A stretch of DNA of 22,614 bases from Paraglomus occultum (Eukaryota > Glomeromycota > Glomeromycetes > Paraglomerales > Paraglomeraceae): the NCBI GenBank assembly GCA_910592205.1, contig CAJVPJ010000525.1:1-22614 (forward strand), given 5' to 3'. Under the pieces are notes generated by a model, which had not been told where the DNA came from, did no database searches, and saw nothing but the letters and a program-made list of their open reading frames with translations. Position 1 is the stretch's first letter. Each line of letters begins with the position of its first letter. This document shows, in pieces, positions 1-10,940 of the stretch. Made by a program: the position numbers and the translations under genes.

Positions 1-1010
1 CCGTTAGTATTCAGGAACATATGTTGTACCTGACCTTCGGTGATATATTATTCGTCTTCGTCCGTATGATGAAACGGTGATGTTATTATTAAATATATAT
101 TAACGAAATTAATAGGCCATTAAGAGTAGCGATTAAATTAGAAACGTTGTAATTCTTATTTAATAGTTATATATTTATAAATATTACGAATAGTATAGAA
201 AGGCCGATGGAGAATATATTCCTTGCCCTCAGATATTTTCGAGATGTGAATCCATTGTAAGTCTGTGACGAAACATGGATCATAATAGTCAACATAATTA
301 TTCGTCTAGAAAAAGAATTATTATCTAAAAATGGATAATTCGTAGCTATGTGCGATATTAGAGAATAGATATTTGAATAATATAATAAAGTTGGCTAAGT
401 CGGTGGCCTCATTCTAAGCATCGACACTACAGAGCCCTATTGTCACGGTGAGGGGACGCAGCCGCCTCGCGAAGAAAACCGGGGACATCACCTTCACTCC
501 CTTTTTGATTAATAATTTTTGTTCTGAAAGGTCAATCAAAAAATTTTTTATTTCTAACTTTTTTTAAGGTATTCTTGATTCAGTTCTTGGTCTTGGGCAG
601 CTTCTCGGTAGTCTTTGGCTAATTGTTGGCGAAAATTTTCCCTATTACGATTTAGTTTGCCCTTACGGCTTCACTGACATGGCGATTAATTTTACGTACG
701 TATCTCCCGCTACTTTTTTCTGTTTGTTCTTTCTCTAAAGATTATTTTTATATATTTCTTTCTCAATCAGCAGTTTTTTTATCTAATTTTTCTGAATTAC
801 GTTTGAGAACAATCTTAACAACAAAATTTGATATGCCCTTTATTTTCTTCATCTCGCCAATTAACAGGTAAATCTTTTCTTGTATTTTTACAATCAAACC
901 ATTCTTTTTAGTCATAATTACTTATTGATAAGCGAAAACAAAACAAAACAAAAAGAGCAAAACAGCCGCTTAAAATGGTACATTATTATCCTGCTTTTTC
1001 TAAATACTTA
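1..1010. other. AT-rich stretch, no supported gene
   Basis: No ORF with recognisable homology is visible. Positions 420-500 are noticeably more GC-rich than their surroundings. On the minus strand there are short open stretches rich in Lys, Glu, Gln and Asn, including one running from about 671 to 555 that reads RKGKLNRNRENFRQQLAKDY and continues for some 15 more residues before a stop. The plus strand is strongly T-rich over 500-1000, which by itself tends to produce Lys/Glu-rich minus-strand frames, so I do not call a gene. Confidence 0.5.
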
Positions 1011-1172
1011 TTATTTTTTGTTCTTCTTGATAAATTTCAAAGTAATTTTTTCTCTATCTAGATATTCCTGGAGAGTTTGTGTATTGTTAGTTTTAAAAAC
1101 ATGGGGAACAATTTTTCCTCCTTGAGCTTTTTTTAAAATGCTTCTAATGGTGCTGTAATTCTTTGGTTCCAT
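1011..1172 (-). CDS. Small hypothetical ORF (53 aa), doubtful
   Basis: A minus-strand frame opens with ATG at 1172-1170 and closes with TAA at 1013-1011, giving 53 residues that start MEPKNYSTIRSILKKAQGG. It is hydrophilic, lysine-rich and without a membrane segment or known motif. A second small minus frame of 49 residues follows, starting MTKKNGLIVKIQEKIYLLIG at about 914 and ending near 765. Two consecutive ATG-initiated frames on the same strand are mildly suggestive, but low GC and strand skew can produce this by chance. I recognise no family. It could be a relic of a larger gene or transposon, or nothing. Confidence 0.15.
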   Translation of the reverse strand: MEPKNYSTIRSILKKAQGGKIVPHVFKTNNTQTLQEYLDREKITLKFIKKNKK

Positions 1173-2172
1173 AACGGATTCAATGTAAATTAGTTCATAT
1201 TAATATTTTTTGTATATATTAATATAATATAGAGATAGGGCTATATTACTATATGGAACATGTTATAATCGTTAGTAAACAACTATGCCAGTTTCAAATG
1301 AAATAAGTTAAATTTCGGTCATATTTTCCACGACAATCTAAAACAGTCTATAAATTATTGTATAGCTGTGCCACTAAAGCAACCCTTTCCAAAGGTTACA
1401 TATTTTTTAGTCACATCAGCCTCTCGTTTATGTCACAAAACAGGATGTTCACTTTTTCTGGTTTGTTGCAGTCTGCCCCATATATTAATATCTAAATATG
1501 CACTCACTTGCGTGTTTGTCCCTTAGATTATTTTTGTTCAATTTTGATTTACAATCTCCTGTATTACTGAATAAATTAATTAATTAATATTAATGTAATA
1601 ATATTGGTACATCTTAGAACTCGAGCTATTATGTGCCAGATCACATAACATTCGGCTTTATCTTTGCCAATCACCCCCCCAAAGATTATACTATTATCAA
1701 CTAATCAGTGTTGCTGTGCCAATGTAATCTCAAAGTTATGCGCTTTAGACCGCTTAACTTTGCATTGTCTTTTCGTAAAGTAAATAGTGTTATTATTATG
1801 CAACATTTAATTTACATTACACTAATAACTATTACATATTACAGAGACATTTTTCTTATAATAAAATTTGGTTTATTGAATTGCAAAGACCAAATAAAAC
1901 GTTCAATTTAATAAACAAAATTTATAACAAAAAACTCGTTACTCTCTAAAAATCGTGCATCTATTGCTTACTATTACTAGATTTGTAAAAACCGAATATT
2001 GTCTAAAGCCCTATTATAAAAATATTTTTCACCTACACATAACTTTGTGCAAAGCCTTTTAGTGCATTTAAATTCTCGGGATACGGTAAAATTAACAGCT
2101 CAGCGTAGAAATACTATAATAACAAAGTCCTCAAAGAATAATAATAATTATTTACATTTTGTGTAACTGTCC
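1173..2172. other. AT-rich intergenic DNA
   Basis: No coding region is supported. The stretch carries several copies of the palindrome TATTAATA (for example 1198-1205 and 1217-1224) and a C7 run near 1674-1680. The 3' flank of the minus-strand gene ending at 2173 must lie here. A TTTATT (AATAAA on the minus strand) near 1872 is a possible but distant poly(A) signal. Confidence 0.6.
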
Positions 2173-2883
2173 TCACAAATGACACTGGTCAAAGAGAGTG
2201 CTATCAAAATCTTCTCGTTCCCTAACAATAGTAAAGCGTCCAACTTTACCGAGAACTTCTGGTTTCTCGCTGTATTGTCGAGGCATATTAGCAAATCGTT
2301 CAAATAAAGATGTTACTGGTGAATTAATTGGTGCTGCTGGTACAGGTAATACTTTGCCCGTTCTATTATTCTGGTACATATATAAATCAGGTTTTTCGTT
2401 GTCCTGAACGAAATCCGTTGTTATTTTCTCTTCGTGAATAAATCCGTCTCTTCTGGAAGTCGATGATAACGAAGACGCATTATCTTGACTGTTTGATTCT
2501 ATGGCATCAAATTCATTTACGTCGACGCTGACATTGTCTTCGTTATTTACTAAATTAACTGCTGGCTCACTACCAGTTTCGCTAAGGCTTTGCCGTTTTG
2601 CGATACTAAACAGTGACGAGGTTTCGTCTGCTTTTACTTTCCATCGTCGAGGCAAAGTACAGTTGAGCTTAGTGGCCATTGTCTTGTACCATGAATGTCT
2701 CATTACAGAATACTGTGTGGGTGAAGTTATATACGGACTTGCGTTACTGATAGTGTGTCGTCTATTTTTTGTCTGCACATTCAACGCAGTAGTCGAGTAT
2801 TGTTGTGTTGCGATTGAGTTATCAGAGGGGGGAGTGTTTCTAGAGAAGAACGGAAGGTCAACCTTCTTGAACTTAAAGGGCAT
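2173..2883 (-). CDS. Orphan low-complexity protein with a C-terminal RFTI motif (236 aa)
   Basis: This minus-strand frame is uninterrupted and ends with TGA at 2175-2173. I prefer the ATG at 2883-2881 (protein starts MPFKFKKVDLPFF, 236 aa). A TATAAAT lies about 30 bp upstream on the minus strand (2920-2914), and the 20 residues added by the in-frame ATG at 2943 look like leader sequence; that longer form (256 aa) cannot be excluded. The protein is rich in Ser, Thr, Asn and Asp, without signal peptide or membrane segment, so probably largely disordered. Near the C terminus it reads GKVGRFTIVRERED, with RFTI at about residues 216-219. This resembles the RFx[V/I] docking peptide bound by the C-terminal domain of OSR1/SPAK-type kinases; that link is inference. 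The codon pattern and a frame this long in AT-rich DNA support a real gene. No family is recognised. Confidence 0.7.
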   Translation of the reverse strand: MPFKFKKVDLPFFSRNTPPSDNSIATQQYSTTALNVQTKNRRHTISNASPYITSPTQYSVMRHSWYKTMATKLNCTLPRRWKVKADETSSLFSIAKRQSLSETGSEPAVNLVNNEDNVSVDVNEFDAIESNSQDNASSLSSTSRRDGFIHEEKITTDFVQDNEKPDLYMYQNNRTGKVLPVPAAPINSPVTSLFERFANMPRQYSEKPEVLGKVGRFTIVREREDFDSTLFDQCHL

Positions 2884-2913
2884 AATAGACGACGTTTGTT
2901 GGTACTGTATTAA

Positions 2914-2920
2914 ATTTATA
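2914..2920 (-). promoter_or_regulatory. Candidate TATA box of the orphan gene
   Basis: On the minus strand this reads TATAAAT, within GTTTATAAATTT. It lies about 30 bp upstream of the ATG at 2883. If it works as a TATA box the transcript would start close to that ATG and the upstream ATG at 2943 would not be used. The background is AT-rich, so the match is weak alone. Confidence 0.3.
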
Positions 2921-2943
2921 AACCCCGGCAGTAGTAATTGCAT

Positions 2944-5098
2944 ATCCCGAGCGAAATGCTTTATGGGTATGTTAATATAGTTGTAGGCAGGACTGGGTAC
3001 CCTTTGATTTGTGTTTATATTTAGTTAGTTTTCGTGTTACATTTTTCAGAACAGGAGTAGTGCATATGTAATATGGCGCCAAAAAGGTATGGTCGAAAAA
3101 TACAGCGGAAACATGTAAGGTTAATGAATATAATAATGCTGTATTCTGATTAGATAATCTAATACAAATTCCTGCATATTAAGGGTTTCGTATTTAGGAA
3201 AACGCAAAAACTTTTCGTCAAAACTAATTTCAAATGCTAGTACAATAACGGTATATAAGAAGTTTATTGTTGAATCGCCAATCCGGCATAACTCTTGTTT
3301 CAACTTCTAACTTAAATTGCTAGGCACGCTTGTACTGTTTAGCTCCTATGACTCTCATTCATATGCGTTTCAAGAAGCATTAATCCCTATGTTTAGATAT
3401 ACTACGCAATATTGGCCCCCAACGAATTAATACATATTAATACGATCTTGTTTGTAAGTTTAGACTTAATGTGTCAATTCACATAGTAACAGCTGAATGT
3501 AGCAAATCAGATATGAAATTAGTGCTTGTCAACTTTTATCAAGAATAAGAAAGTGGTTTAACTTAATAATGAAACTCAACCGTCATAATTTAAATGCTAT
3601 AAGAACACTTTTTATATTTTTACTTTACAGATGTTATTATTAGCACTACATAATAATAATAACGAATAATTGTGATAGTATAGCTGGTAGGAAGTCTATT
3701 TATATATTAAAATTTTGATCCATTTGTAAATGCCCACAAAACTTACCAATTAAAATTCTATTAATTAATTGTTAAAATATGTTTCAACTACCTGCTTTTT
3801 CTCTCAGCAATAAAAACTTTAAGTGACGTTTACGAACAAAATAAGCGAGAAATTCAGCGCGAGTTTATTATCAGTACTGTCCAAATGCCTTTTTAATTCT
3901 GTAGAAAAGTTACATTAATCTGGTGATACTACAACAAAAGCAGATGGTAATAAAATGATGTAGGAGCCTGGCAAAGATTAATATCTATGCAGCACAAGTA
4001 TTCTTATTCTGGTGACTGTAATAAATTAATTGTAAATATGACAACTTTTTGATATATTCACAAATTTAAAATTGTAGTGAAACAAGTTTAATATTAATAG
4101 AAATTCTAACACTTATTAAAATTAATAGTAATAGTTGATTTCTTAATTTAGACTAAGACCATAAAGTTATAATAATAATTAGTAAATTCTAATTCCTTAG
4201 CACTAATACTAATATCAAGAACAGTAATGTTGGTTACTTTTATTACATTGACATTAAATTTATAATAATAAGACTTGTTGATTATCTCACCTTTCTAACA
4301 TCTATTTATTTTGCACTTTAGGCGTAGAATTTAATATATACTTTCTTTGTGTATCTATCACATCAAGTTCCAAATTTACATCATCCACTACATTTTGATT
4401 GTTGAAAATTATGTTATAATATTATATAGTCAGTTCATTCTGCACTTAGTATTAATATTATGTGGAACAAGAGTATTTATTATCAATATTATTGTTTTAT
4501 AACCAGGAACTTCAGAGGTAGTCAGTTATAACAAAATTTTCTGATACTGATACTAATACAGTACCATTACCATTAATATTAATATCAAAGATAACATTCC
4601 TAAGTTGTTACTCAAAAGTGTTTCATTTTTTGAGAGAGAACCATATTAATATATATATATAGTAATATACAATTGTATCAGTAATTCGTTAGGATCACGA
4701 CAGAAAAACATTTTATTGAATGTGAACAAATAAGACATGTGCATGACTTTTTGCTTCATAACTTGCGGTTTTTTGGATAATAACATCGTTCTCATATTGT
4801 GCTGAGATATACAATTATTTTAGTATTAGTATGAGTCTCTTAACAGGTTTTGTTAAATTTATCCATACTTGGGCTTCATTCTACTACAATCTTGTTTGAT
4901 CCAGTATATTAATATTGCAATAATTTGTAGCATAACAGAATGACAGCAGATTACAGATCACATGCGTTTCTTTTAGGATTAAAATTTGAAATCAACCAAA
5001 TATTGCTTACGTTTCGGCTAGTATTAATAGCCTTAGATTACAATGTTATTTGTATAACTTTATTTAGTTTAGCGAACTTTAGTTAGACTAACTCTGCC
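2944..5098. other. AT-rich, gene-poor stretch
   Basis: No gene can be supported. At 3073 a plus-strand ATG (MAPKRYGRKIQRKH) is followed by splice-donor-like GTATGG (3087) and GTAAGG (3116), but I could not find a convincing second exon. From about 3153 to 3309 the plus strand is open without an ATG, and the minus strand is open over 3121-3303. The stretch 3400-5030 contains many copies of TATTAATA and other AT palindromes. Confidence 0.5.
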
Positions 5099-8000
5099 AT
5101 GCTCGACGCCTTTCATGTTATTTTTGATTCAAGTTATCTTGTCCGTCAAAGGCGCAGCTTTTGTTCTGGCCGAGTAATGATAAGCAATGATGCTCAAAGT
5201 GGTGGATTTTCCCGTCAAAGCAATTATCATGTGGTTTCCAGTCTGACAAGTGCTAATCTTGGCCGATCTGTGCAAACAAGCTGAATGACATGGAAAGCAG
5301 AAATATATATTAATTTTAGAATATTAGTTAGCCTTGTATGAATTATAAATAATATTATGTGCATACAGATAAATTACATACTGTTGTCCGTTATGCATTA
5401 GATGGTTGTTCAGCATTTATGTCGAAAGAAGAAATTTTTGATCCTTAATGATTATAGCGACTTATTCTGTCGTTATAGTAGATGTTTATCAATATCCGAT
5501 GCCGATTTCACCATGGCTTATGACAGTTAATGATACACATTTGTCAACATGAATACTATTACTATGAGTTATTACTATAAATAAATACATCCTGCAACAT
5601 CACAAGGAACTGCAGACGTTGAAAGTGTTACTGATTTCCTGTCATATTCCAGAACGCTAATTCTGTCGGAGAATTATTGAACGAGTGTACTAACCTTAAA
5701 TTTCGGATAACGTTAGTAAAGCGATATACTCTCTCAACCTTCGTGTCTGGTTGTGTACAACTCAGCGTAACCAATACGTTCATAGTAAGATCAGTAAATG
5801 CATTTGTATGTATGCATTTTTCAGTGTCACTGTAAGCCGGATATGACATTTCTGTTTGCCATCAAATAAAGCCAACGGGTATTTTTTCACATGCTAGATG
5901 AGTGAACATACATATGCGTTGTACATCCAGCACTGTTACTATGGGTTTGTAGAACGGCTTTCCTCATGTATCTGTAAATTTAAAGTATCAGAGATGTAGT
6001 AGAAGCAAATCATTTAGACTTGGTTTTTTACAAGATAAACTGGACAAGATCCAATGCCAAACTTACATATAAAGTGTGTTGTTTATAACAGCATCAGCGA
6101 TACTGTTAACAAGAAATTTTGGCTTACGCAAGCTTACCTTAATTGTTGCTAAGCCGAAAGTCTGAACTCGGTTTAGTCAAACGCAGCCGTATTACTCTTA
6201 ACTTTGACATTACCTTCGAATGGGAATTTCATAGAGAATTAGATATTTAATCTTATTAGTCTGTCCCACATTAAGTCACATGTCAATCGTATTAGCTTTT
6301 GCAGAATTGTTGGTACGAGAAAGGACGGCCATAATTTGTCGCCGTATAACAGCTCCTGCGTTATTTATCTGATAATATCACGGCGGCTATCTCTATTGAA
6401 GTCAGAGGTAAGTGATTGGTTCTATTACATCCTTGTCGTAGGCGCGTGCTGGCATGCATTCGACACGTCTTCCGTCTGGTAATCTCATATGTTATCCGAC
6501 GAATTCTGACGTCGATATATCAATAAATGCTATAACCTATTCACCACTTCAGAATATTTTCAACCTTACGTGGTTTACGAGGTAGCAGACAACAGATTCG
6601 ATGGCGTTATTTTTTTTTACAATATACAACATGTGTACTTTTAATTTTAGAATGTCGAATTGCTTATAGTAACGTTCTCTTCTCATACAGGATCTTGACC
6701 TCGCATCACACAATAATTCAATATTCGAGAGAATGACTTTGCTTTATCGTTCATGCAACACAAATTTTACTTTCCCTCAAATGTTTTCTGATGACTGAGA
6801 CCGACAATTGATCAAGTTTTGGGTACTAGAAATATTAAGCGATATTTAAGCGTGTCGCATGAAGGTAGGATCTACATTTTTCACTTTGTTCTTTCTTGGC
6901 TTTGAATTGGTAATAAATTCAAGGTTTGGCCAGACATTAGTGCGCAAAGACAACTTTAAATTAATGATTTTTCTTACTTACAGGAACATACAATATAATT
7001 GGCGTCAGAGGTCTTCTATTCACAATGTATATTGCTAAACCATTGGATGACGATTGCACGCCGTGAGATTGGCTTTCCTTTATTACTAACACCTACGATT
7101 GAACGCTAAAGGTGTTCTTGCAGTAAAAAGGGCTCTCCTACGAGGCAAGCTCCGGCTTTATGTTGAGGTTTGGAGAGACATTCAACTGATTATCTTACCG
7201 GTTTGTGGAATAACCGAGATAGATTCGAGATTTCGGAATTTAGTTCGAGAACAACATTTTGACTTCGTTTATATAAGGTGACTGGAAATTAGTTCCAGGT
7301 TTTTCATTAATGTTCGATTGTTTCATACTTTAGCTGTAATGCTTAAGAACTGTTTCTCCGCGGGAGTCATAATAAGGAGTATTAACACCGATGCATAGAT
7401 GAATTGATACGCTGATGTAGAACAGCGGTTAATCGGATGTCACGAGACTAAATTAATTAAGTTACGGTTTTGCAATTAGAAAATCGAACAGCGACGCCGT
7501 TGTAACTGGACTGGAGCTTAACCAGATCTCGCCGATAATTTGGATTGTAGACATATTGACTTTATGCAAAACGCCATACTTGTCTTTCTAATTCACAATT
7601 TTCTATTGTGCGATAGATTATGAGCCATTCCGCCCAAAGCCCGGGCTACACTGTGTTTAATTCAAACCATGCAGAGTTGTAAGATGCAACTCCTATTTGA
7701 TTTGGAAATTTTTTAGTATAACTTTATGTGTATTAAAGAGAATGTCTCGACAAATGCTTAATCCTGAAGCTGATACCTAAGAAAAATCTATTATATTTAC
7801 GGAACAGCGATATTGCATAGCAAAGCTTTACATACTCGAACAGACATTACTTTGACCAAATATGAGAAAAAAAGAAGAAAAGAAAAGAACAGTAACATGC
7901 ACGAGAGAATAGCCGACAAAAAAAATTACCGTCTCGCGGTAGCGCACTGGCCAGTTGATTCTTCAGTGCTCAAGTATTCAACGTGATAGTTTCGAGGTGT

Positions 8001-8208
8001 TTGGCAGAAGTTGGCTACTTAAAAACCTCCCAGCTAATGCTAACAAATGCCCAGAAAAGAAAATGGGTTGAATGAGCAAAGCGTACTTCAACGATAATTA
8101 GGATCAGACATTACGAGCTCTTCTGAGGATATTGTGTCGAAGGGTATTATTTTAGGGGGAGGTACTGTACCAAAGGTAGTAGTTTCTTGCAATACATATT
8201 ACCGCATT
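5099..8208. other. Gene-poor intergenic DNA of mixed composition
   Basis: The stretch has patches of more balanced composition (about 5099-5285, 5630-5850, 6245-6485, 7060-7290) with open frames of 60-80 codons. None starts convincingly, matches a family I know, or continues through splice sites into another exon. An imperfect hairpin pairs TTTTGGCTTA near 6117 with TAAGCCGAAA near 6151. These patches may be decayed mobile DNA or unrecognised exons. Confidence 0.5.
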
Positions 8209-8234
8209 ATAGTTAGGACAGATAGTTAGGACAG
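8209..8234. repeat. 13-bp tandem duplication
   Basis: ATAGTTAGGACAG occurs twice with no gap (8209-8221 and 8222-8234). The second copy runs into the left end of the MITE-like element starting at 8232, so the duplication sits at the element's junction. It may be a replication slip or a trace of the insertion. Confidence 0.8.
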
Positions 8235-8378
8235 TCAACTATGTTTACAAGGACCACCTCGGACAAAGCAACCTCATAAACAGCGAGTAGGATCATTAAG
8301 AGCATACAATTTGGGATTGCACAGGTGGTCCTTATACGTCATATCCCTATAAAAAAGTCCTTATAAGAGAATTGACTG
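8232..8378. mobile_element. Degenerate pogo/Tigger-like MITE
   Basis: The 147-bp segment begins CAGTCAA and ends TTGACTG, a perfect 7-bp terminal inversion. Inside is a perfect 11-bp inverted pair, AAGGACCACCT (8249-8259) and AGGTGGTCCTT (8323-8333). The right arm carries an extra sub-repeat (GTCCTTATAAG, 8357-8367). Ends beginning CAGT with internal sub-repeats of this kind are typical of pogo/Tigger-type elements, which bind transposase at repeated sites in the terminal repeat. There is no coding capacity, so it would be non-autonomous. The expected TA target duplication is not preserved, which fits an old copy. Related transposase relics lie at 10941-11172 and 12760-14370. Confidence 0.6.
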
Positions 8379-10940
8379 CATAGATCATCTAAAATTTGTA
8401 TCTTTGACAGTGTCTTCACAGTATGTCTATACGCGAGAGTAAAAATATTTGTTATGCAAATTGACTCAAAAGACATGTCGTCAATAGCACGCGTAATTAT
8501 GTATTATGAAAAAGGTTTATAGTAAACAGACAATAATACTATAAACCCGGAAATGGACGAGAAGGGACTAGTATAAGACCTGGTACTAGCAGAAGGGAGG
8601 GAGACTAGAGCCAGTATCGCACAGAAATAATCCGAATGCTCAGCTAGACAATGATCTAAAGCACGCAAGGAAATCTATGGGCAACTGTGTAGAAAAACAA
8701 TATTGCCAGGTTAGAGACATTTTGGCTGAGAAAATATCGGTATAATTATTTTGTAAAATCAATACTTTGCTGTTACGAGTTTGTCATTGAGAGCACTGGG
8801 GAGCGTACTGGTTATTAATTGAGGAACAGCAGAATTTTATTTCAATATGAGTTTTTTTTTTGAGAGAGAGAAAAAACAAAAATTGATATATGCTTTATAA
8901 CGCTATAGTAATAGTAATAGTAATAGATTGAGATTATACAATATGCGACCAAAATAATAATAATAATTTTACTATAAAATATATGTTAAAGGTACTAGTA
9001 CCGAGCTTGTATATTATGACTGTACATTTACATTGAAGTATGTCATAAATACAAACTAGAAAATCAAAAAGTTTAATATTAGAGACAATTGGAAACTTCA
9101 ACAAGAATAATGATTCTAAAGAAAATGTTCCAGAAATAGTTGATAGCCATCATACACCAGCAGGTCCTAACCTGAATCCTACTCATTTCATGTTCCTGTT
9201 TCCTTCATCTTCCAAATTTGGGTTGGATCTAAATTAAATACCCAACATCAGACGTGTCTATTTTGTTCCTCATCAAAAAATAGCATTTTTTCCAAGCAAA
9301 GAGACTGGTATTGCCAACTGTTGACCTTTTATTTCCTCCACTTTACTAATAATATGTGACTTGTTGAAGTCGTAGCAGAGCTTATTAAATTTTTTTTTTG
9401 TTTTTGGAAGTTAAAGTAAACGTGCTCGTAACCAGTTGCAGATAATCCACGCATTCGTTACAGAATCATGAACAAATAGAACATAATTTTTGTCTACACC
9501 TTTTTTTTTGTTACTACTACGTATTTAGGTAATAATATACTGTATGCATATCTTTAAATTTGTTGACATATAATAAATAAGGTTTTGAGGAAAGGGACGT
9601 CGGGCGCATATCTAAACTGTTGCCAAATTCCAGAATATTAAAAAGTCGATCTTATAAAATTTTCATGAAAGTACGTGTATATACGGAACAATGATAAATG
9701 CCGTATTTATAAGGTACACATACACTACCTGGACAAAAGTCTTGCAATCAAAAAAGTTTAATTGCACATACTTAATACTGTAATATTTCATAATATTGTT
9801 TTGGTGTTGAACTAACACGCGTATAATTTTCGTGTTGTTTGTAAACACACATCAGAATATATAAATAAATTCGCAAGCGCTTAACTTAAAATGTATCCTT
9901 TAACTATTGGCCTTACAAAAATAAGCAATCCAAAAATTAATAAGATAACCTTGCTAACCGTCCCCGAAATCATTGACTAACAGAAGTCAAAAAATTTTAA
10001 CTATTGTTAAAAACATAATAAGAAATTAGTTGAAGGAATTAAAAGAAAATTTTTAAAAAAGCTAATATTGAAGTTTTCACCAAAACTGTTAGATTTTTCT
10101 CATATACCATCTCGCAACCTCTGCTAAATGATCAGCAAAGAGAACAATGACTGAACCGGTGTACTGAAGGACTGTTCGAAAATGACAATTTGTCATATGG
10201 AGTGATGAAAAGCGGATGAAAAGAATGTGCAAATACTAGTAATCAAGGAATAATAGTGGATAAACAGCCTATGGATCGGATGAAGAAACCAGGAAGAGGC
10301 GGCGACTTTATTATTATTATTAATTGAAGACGCTAGTCGCTTCGCTGCTATTTACAGTAACTTGTCCATTGTGAATACTTATGCCATTTAATAAGAGGTC
10401 GAATAATTTGCCGCCAGTAAGAACGTATTGACTACATTGCCTAATGACAAAAATCAGCACCAGAAAAGAAATTCGAATTCTCTAACGTCACAAGGCAAGA
10501 ACAAGGGACGCGCGGGACCCACAACCCTTGTATTAATGTGAGTTTTCAATCCACAGTCACTAAATGTTGTATTGGAATTAAAAGTGCTGTTTTATTCATA
10601 TCGGCCGTCACTTACTTATCCTTTTTGAAACCGCCTGGCAGAAAATTTTAAAGTCGTCTACTAGTCTGTTAATATTCTAGTAATATATACTACTGACTAA
10701 TCACGAATCGCTCCTGCTGAATACTGTTTGCATTAGAGTAAATTCTTTAAGAGCTTGTTCAAGCACCGACCTCGTTCTTTTTGCATCTGGAATAATGATT
10801 CAAGAACAGAGTTGTGCTTCTTTTGAAGCGCGCGCTTGCGTTACTGCAGGTCATTTTAATTTAGAGAATAGTCACATGATATTGAGCAAAACCAATTGAT
10901 TGGTTGTCTTTTGCCGATTAATTTTACAATAAAATTTTTG
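8379..10940. other. Gene-poor intergenic DNA with simple repeats
   Basis: No gene is supported. It includes a purine-rich block at 8540-8620, a T10 run followed by GAGAGAGAG near 8851-8870, an (ATAGTA)n stretch at 8905-8926, and T-rich runs near 9390 and 9503. A plus-strand open stretch of about 62 codons without an ATG ends near 9237. TACAGTAACTTGTCC at 10353 resembles the end of a pogo-like element, but I found no partner. Confidence 0.5.
8905..8926. repeat. (ATAGTA)n microsatellite
   Basis: Three full units and a partial fourth of ATAGTA in perfect tandem, in non-coding DNA. Confidence 0.85.

Noticed and set aside
2501-2980. 159-codon plus-strand frame opposite the orphan gene
   Set aside because: It lies almost wholly antisense to the 2173-2883 frame, has a hydrophobic mix with no motif, and looks like the mirror of that gene.
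3800-4030. Possible pogo-like end (AAGTGACGTTTACGAAC) with a partner near ACTGTAATA
   Set aside because: Resemblance to the 13915-13968 arm is partial, and no inverted partner of useful length was found.
7931-7990. tRNA-like words (GCGGTAGCGCACTGG)
   Set aside because: I could not form an acceptor stem or a T-arm with a GTTCRANNC loop at the right distance.
10353-10405. TACAGTAACTTGTCC as the left end of the transposon relic at 10941
   Set aside because: It starts as a pogo-like end would, but without an inverted partner or a consistent target duplication.
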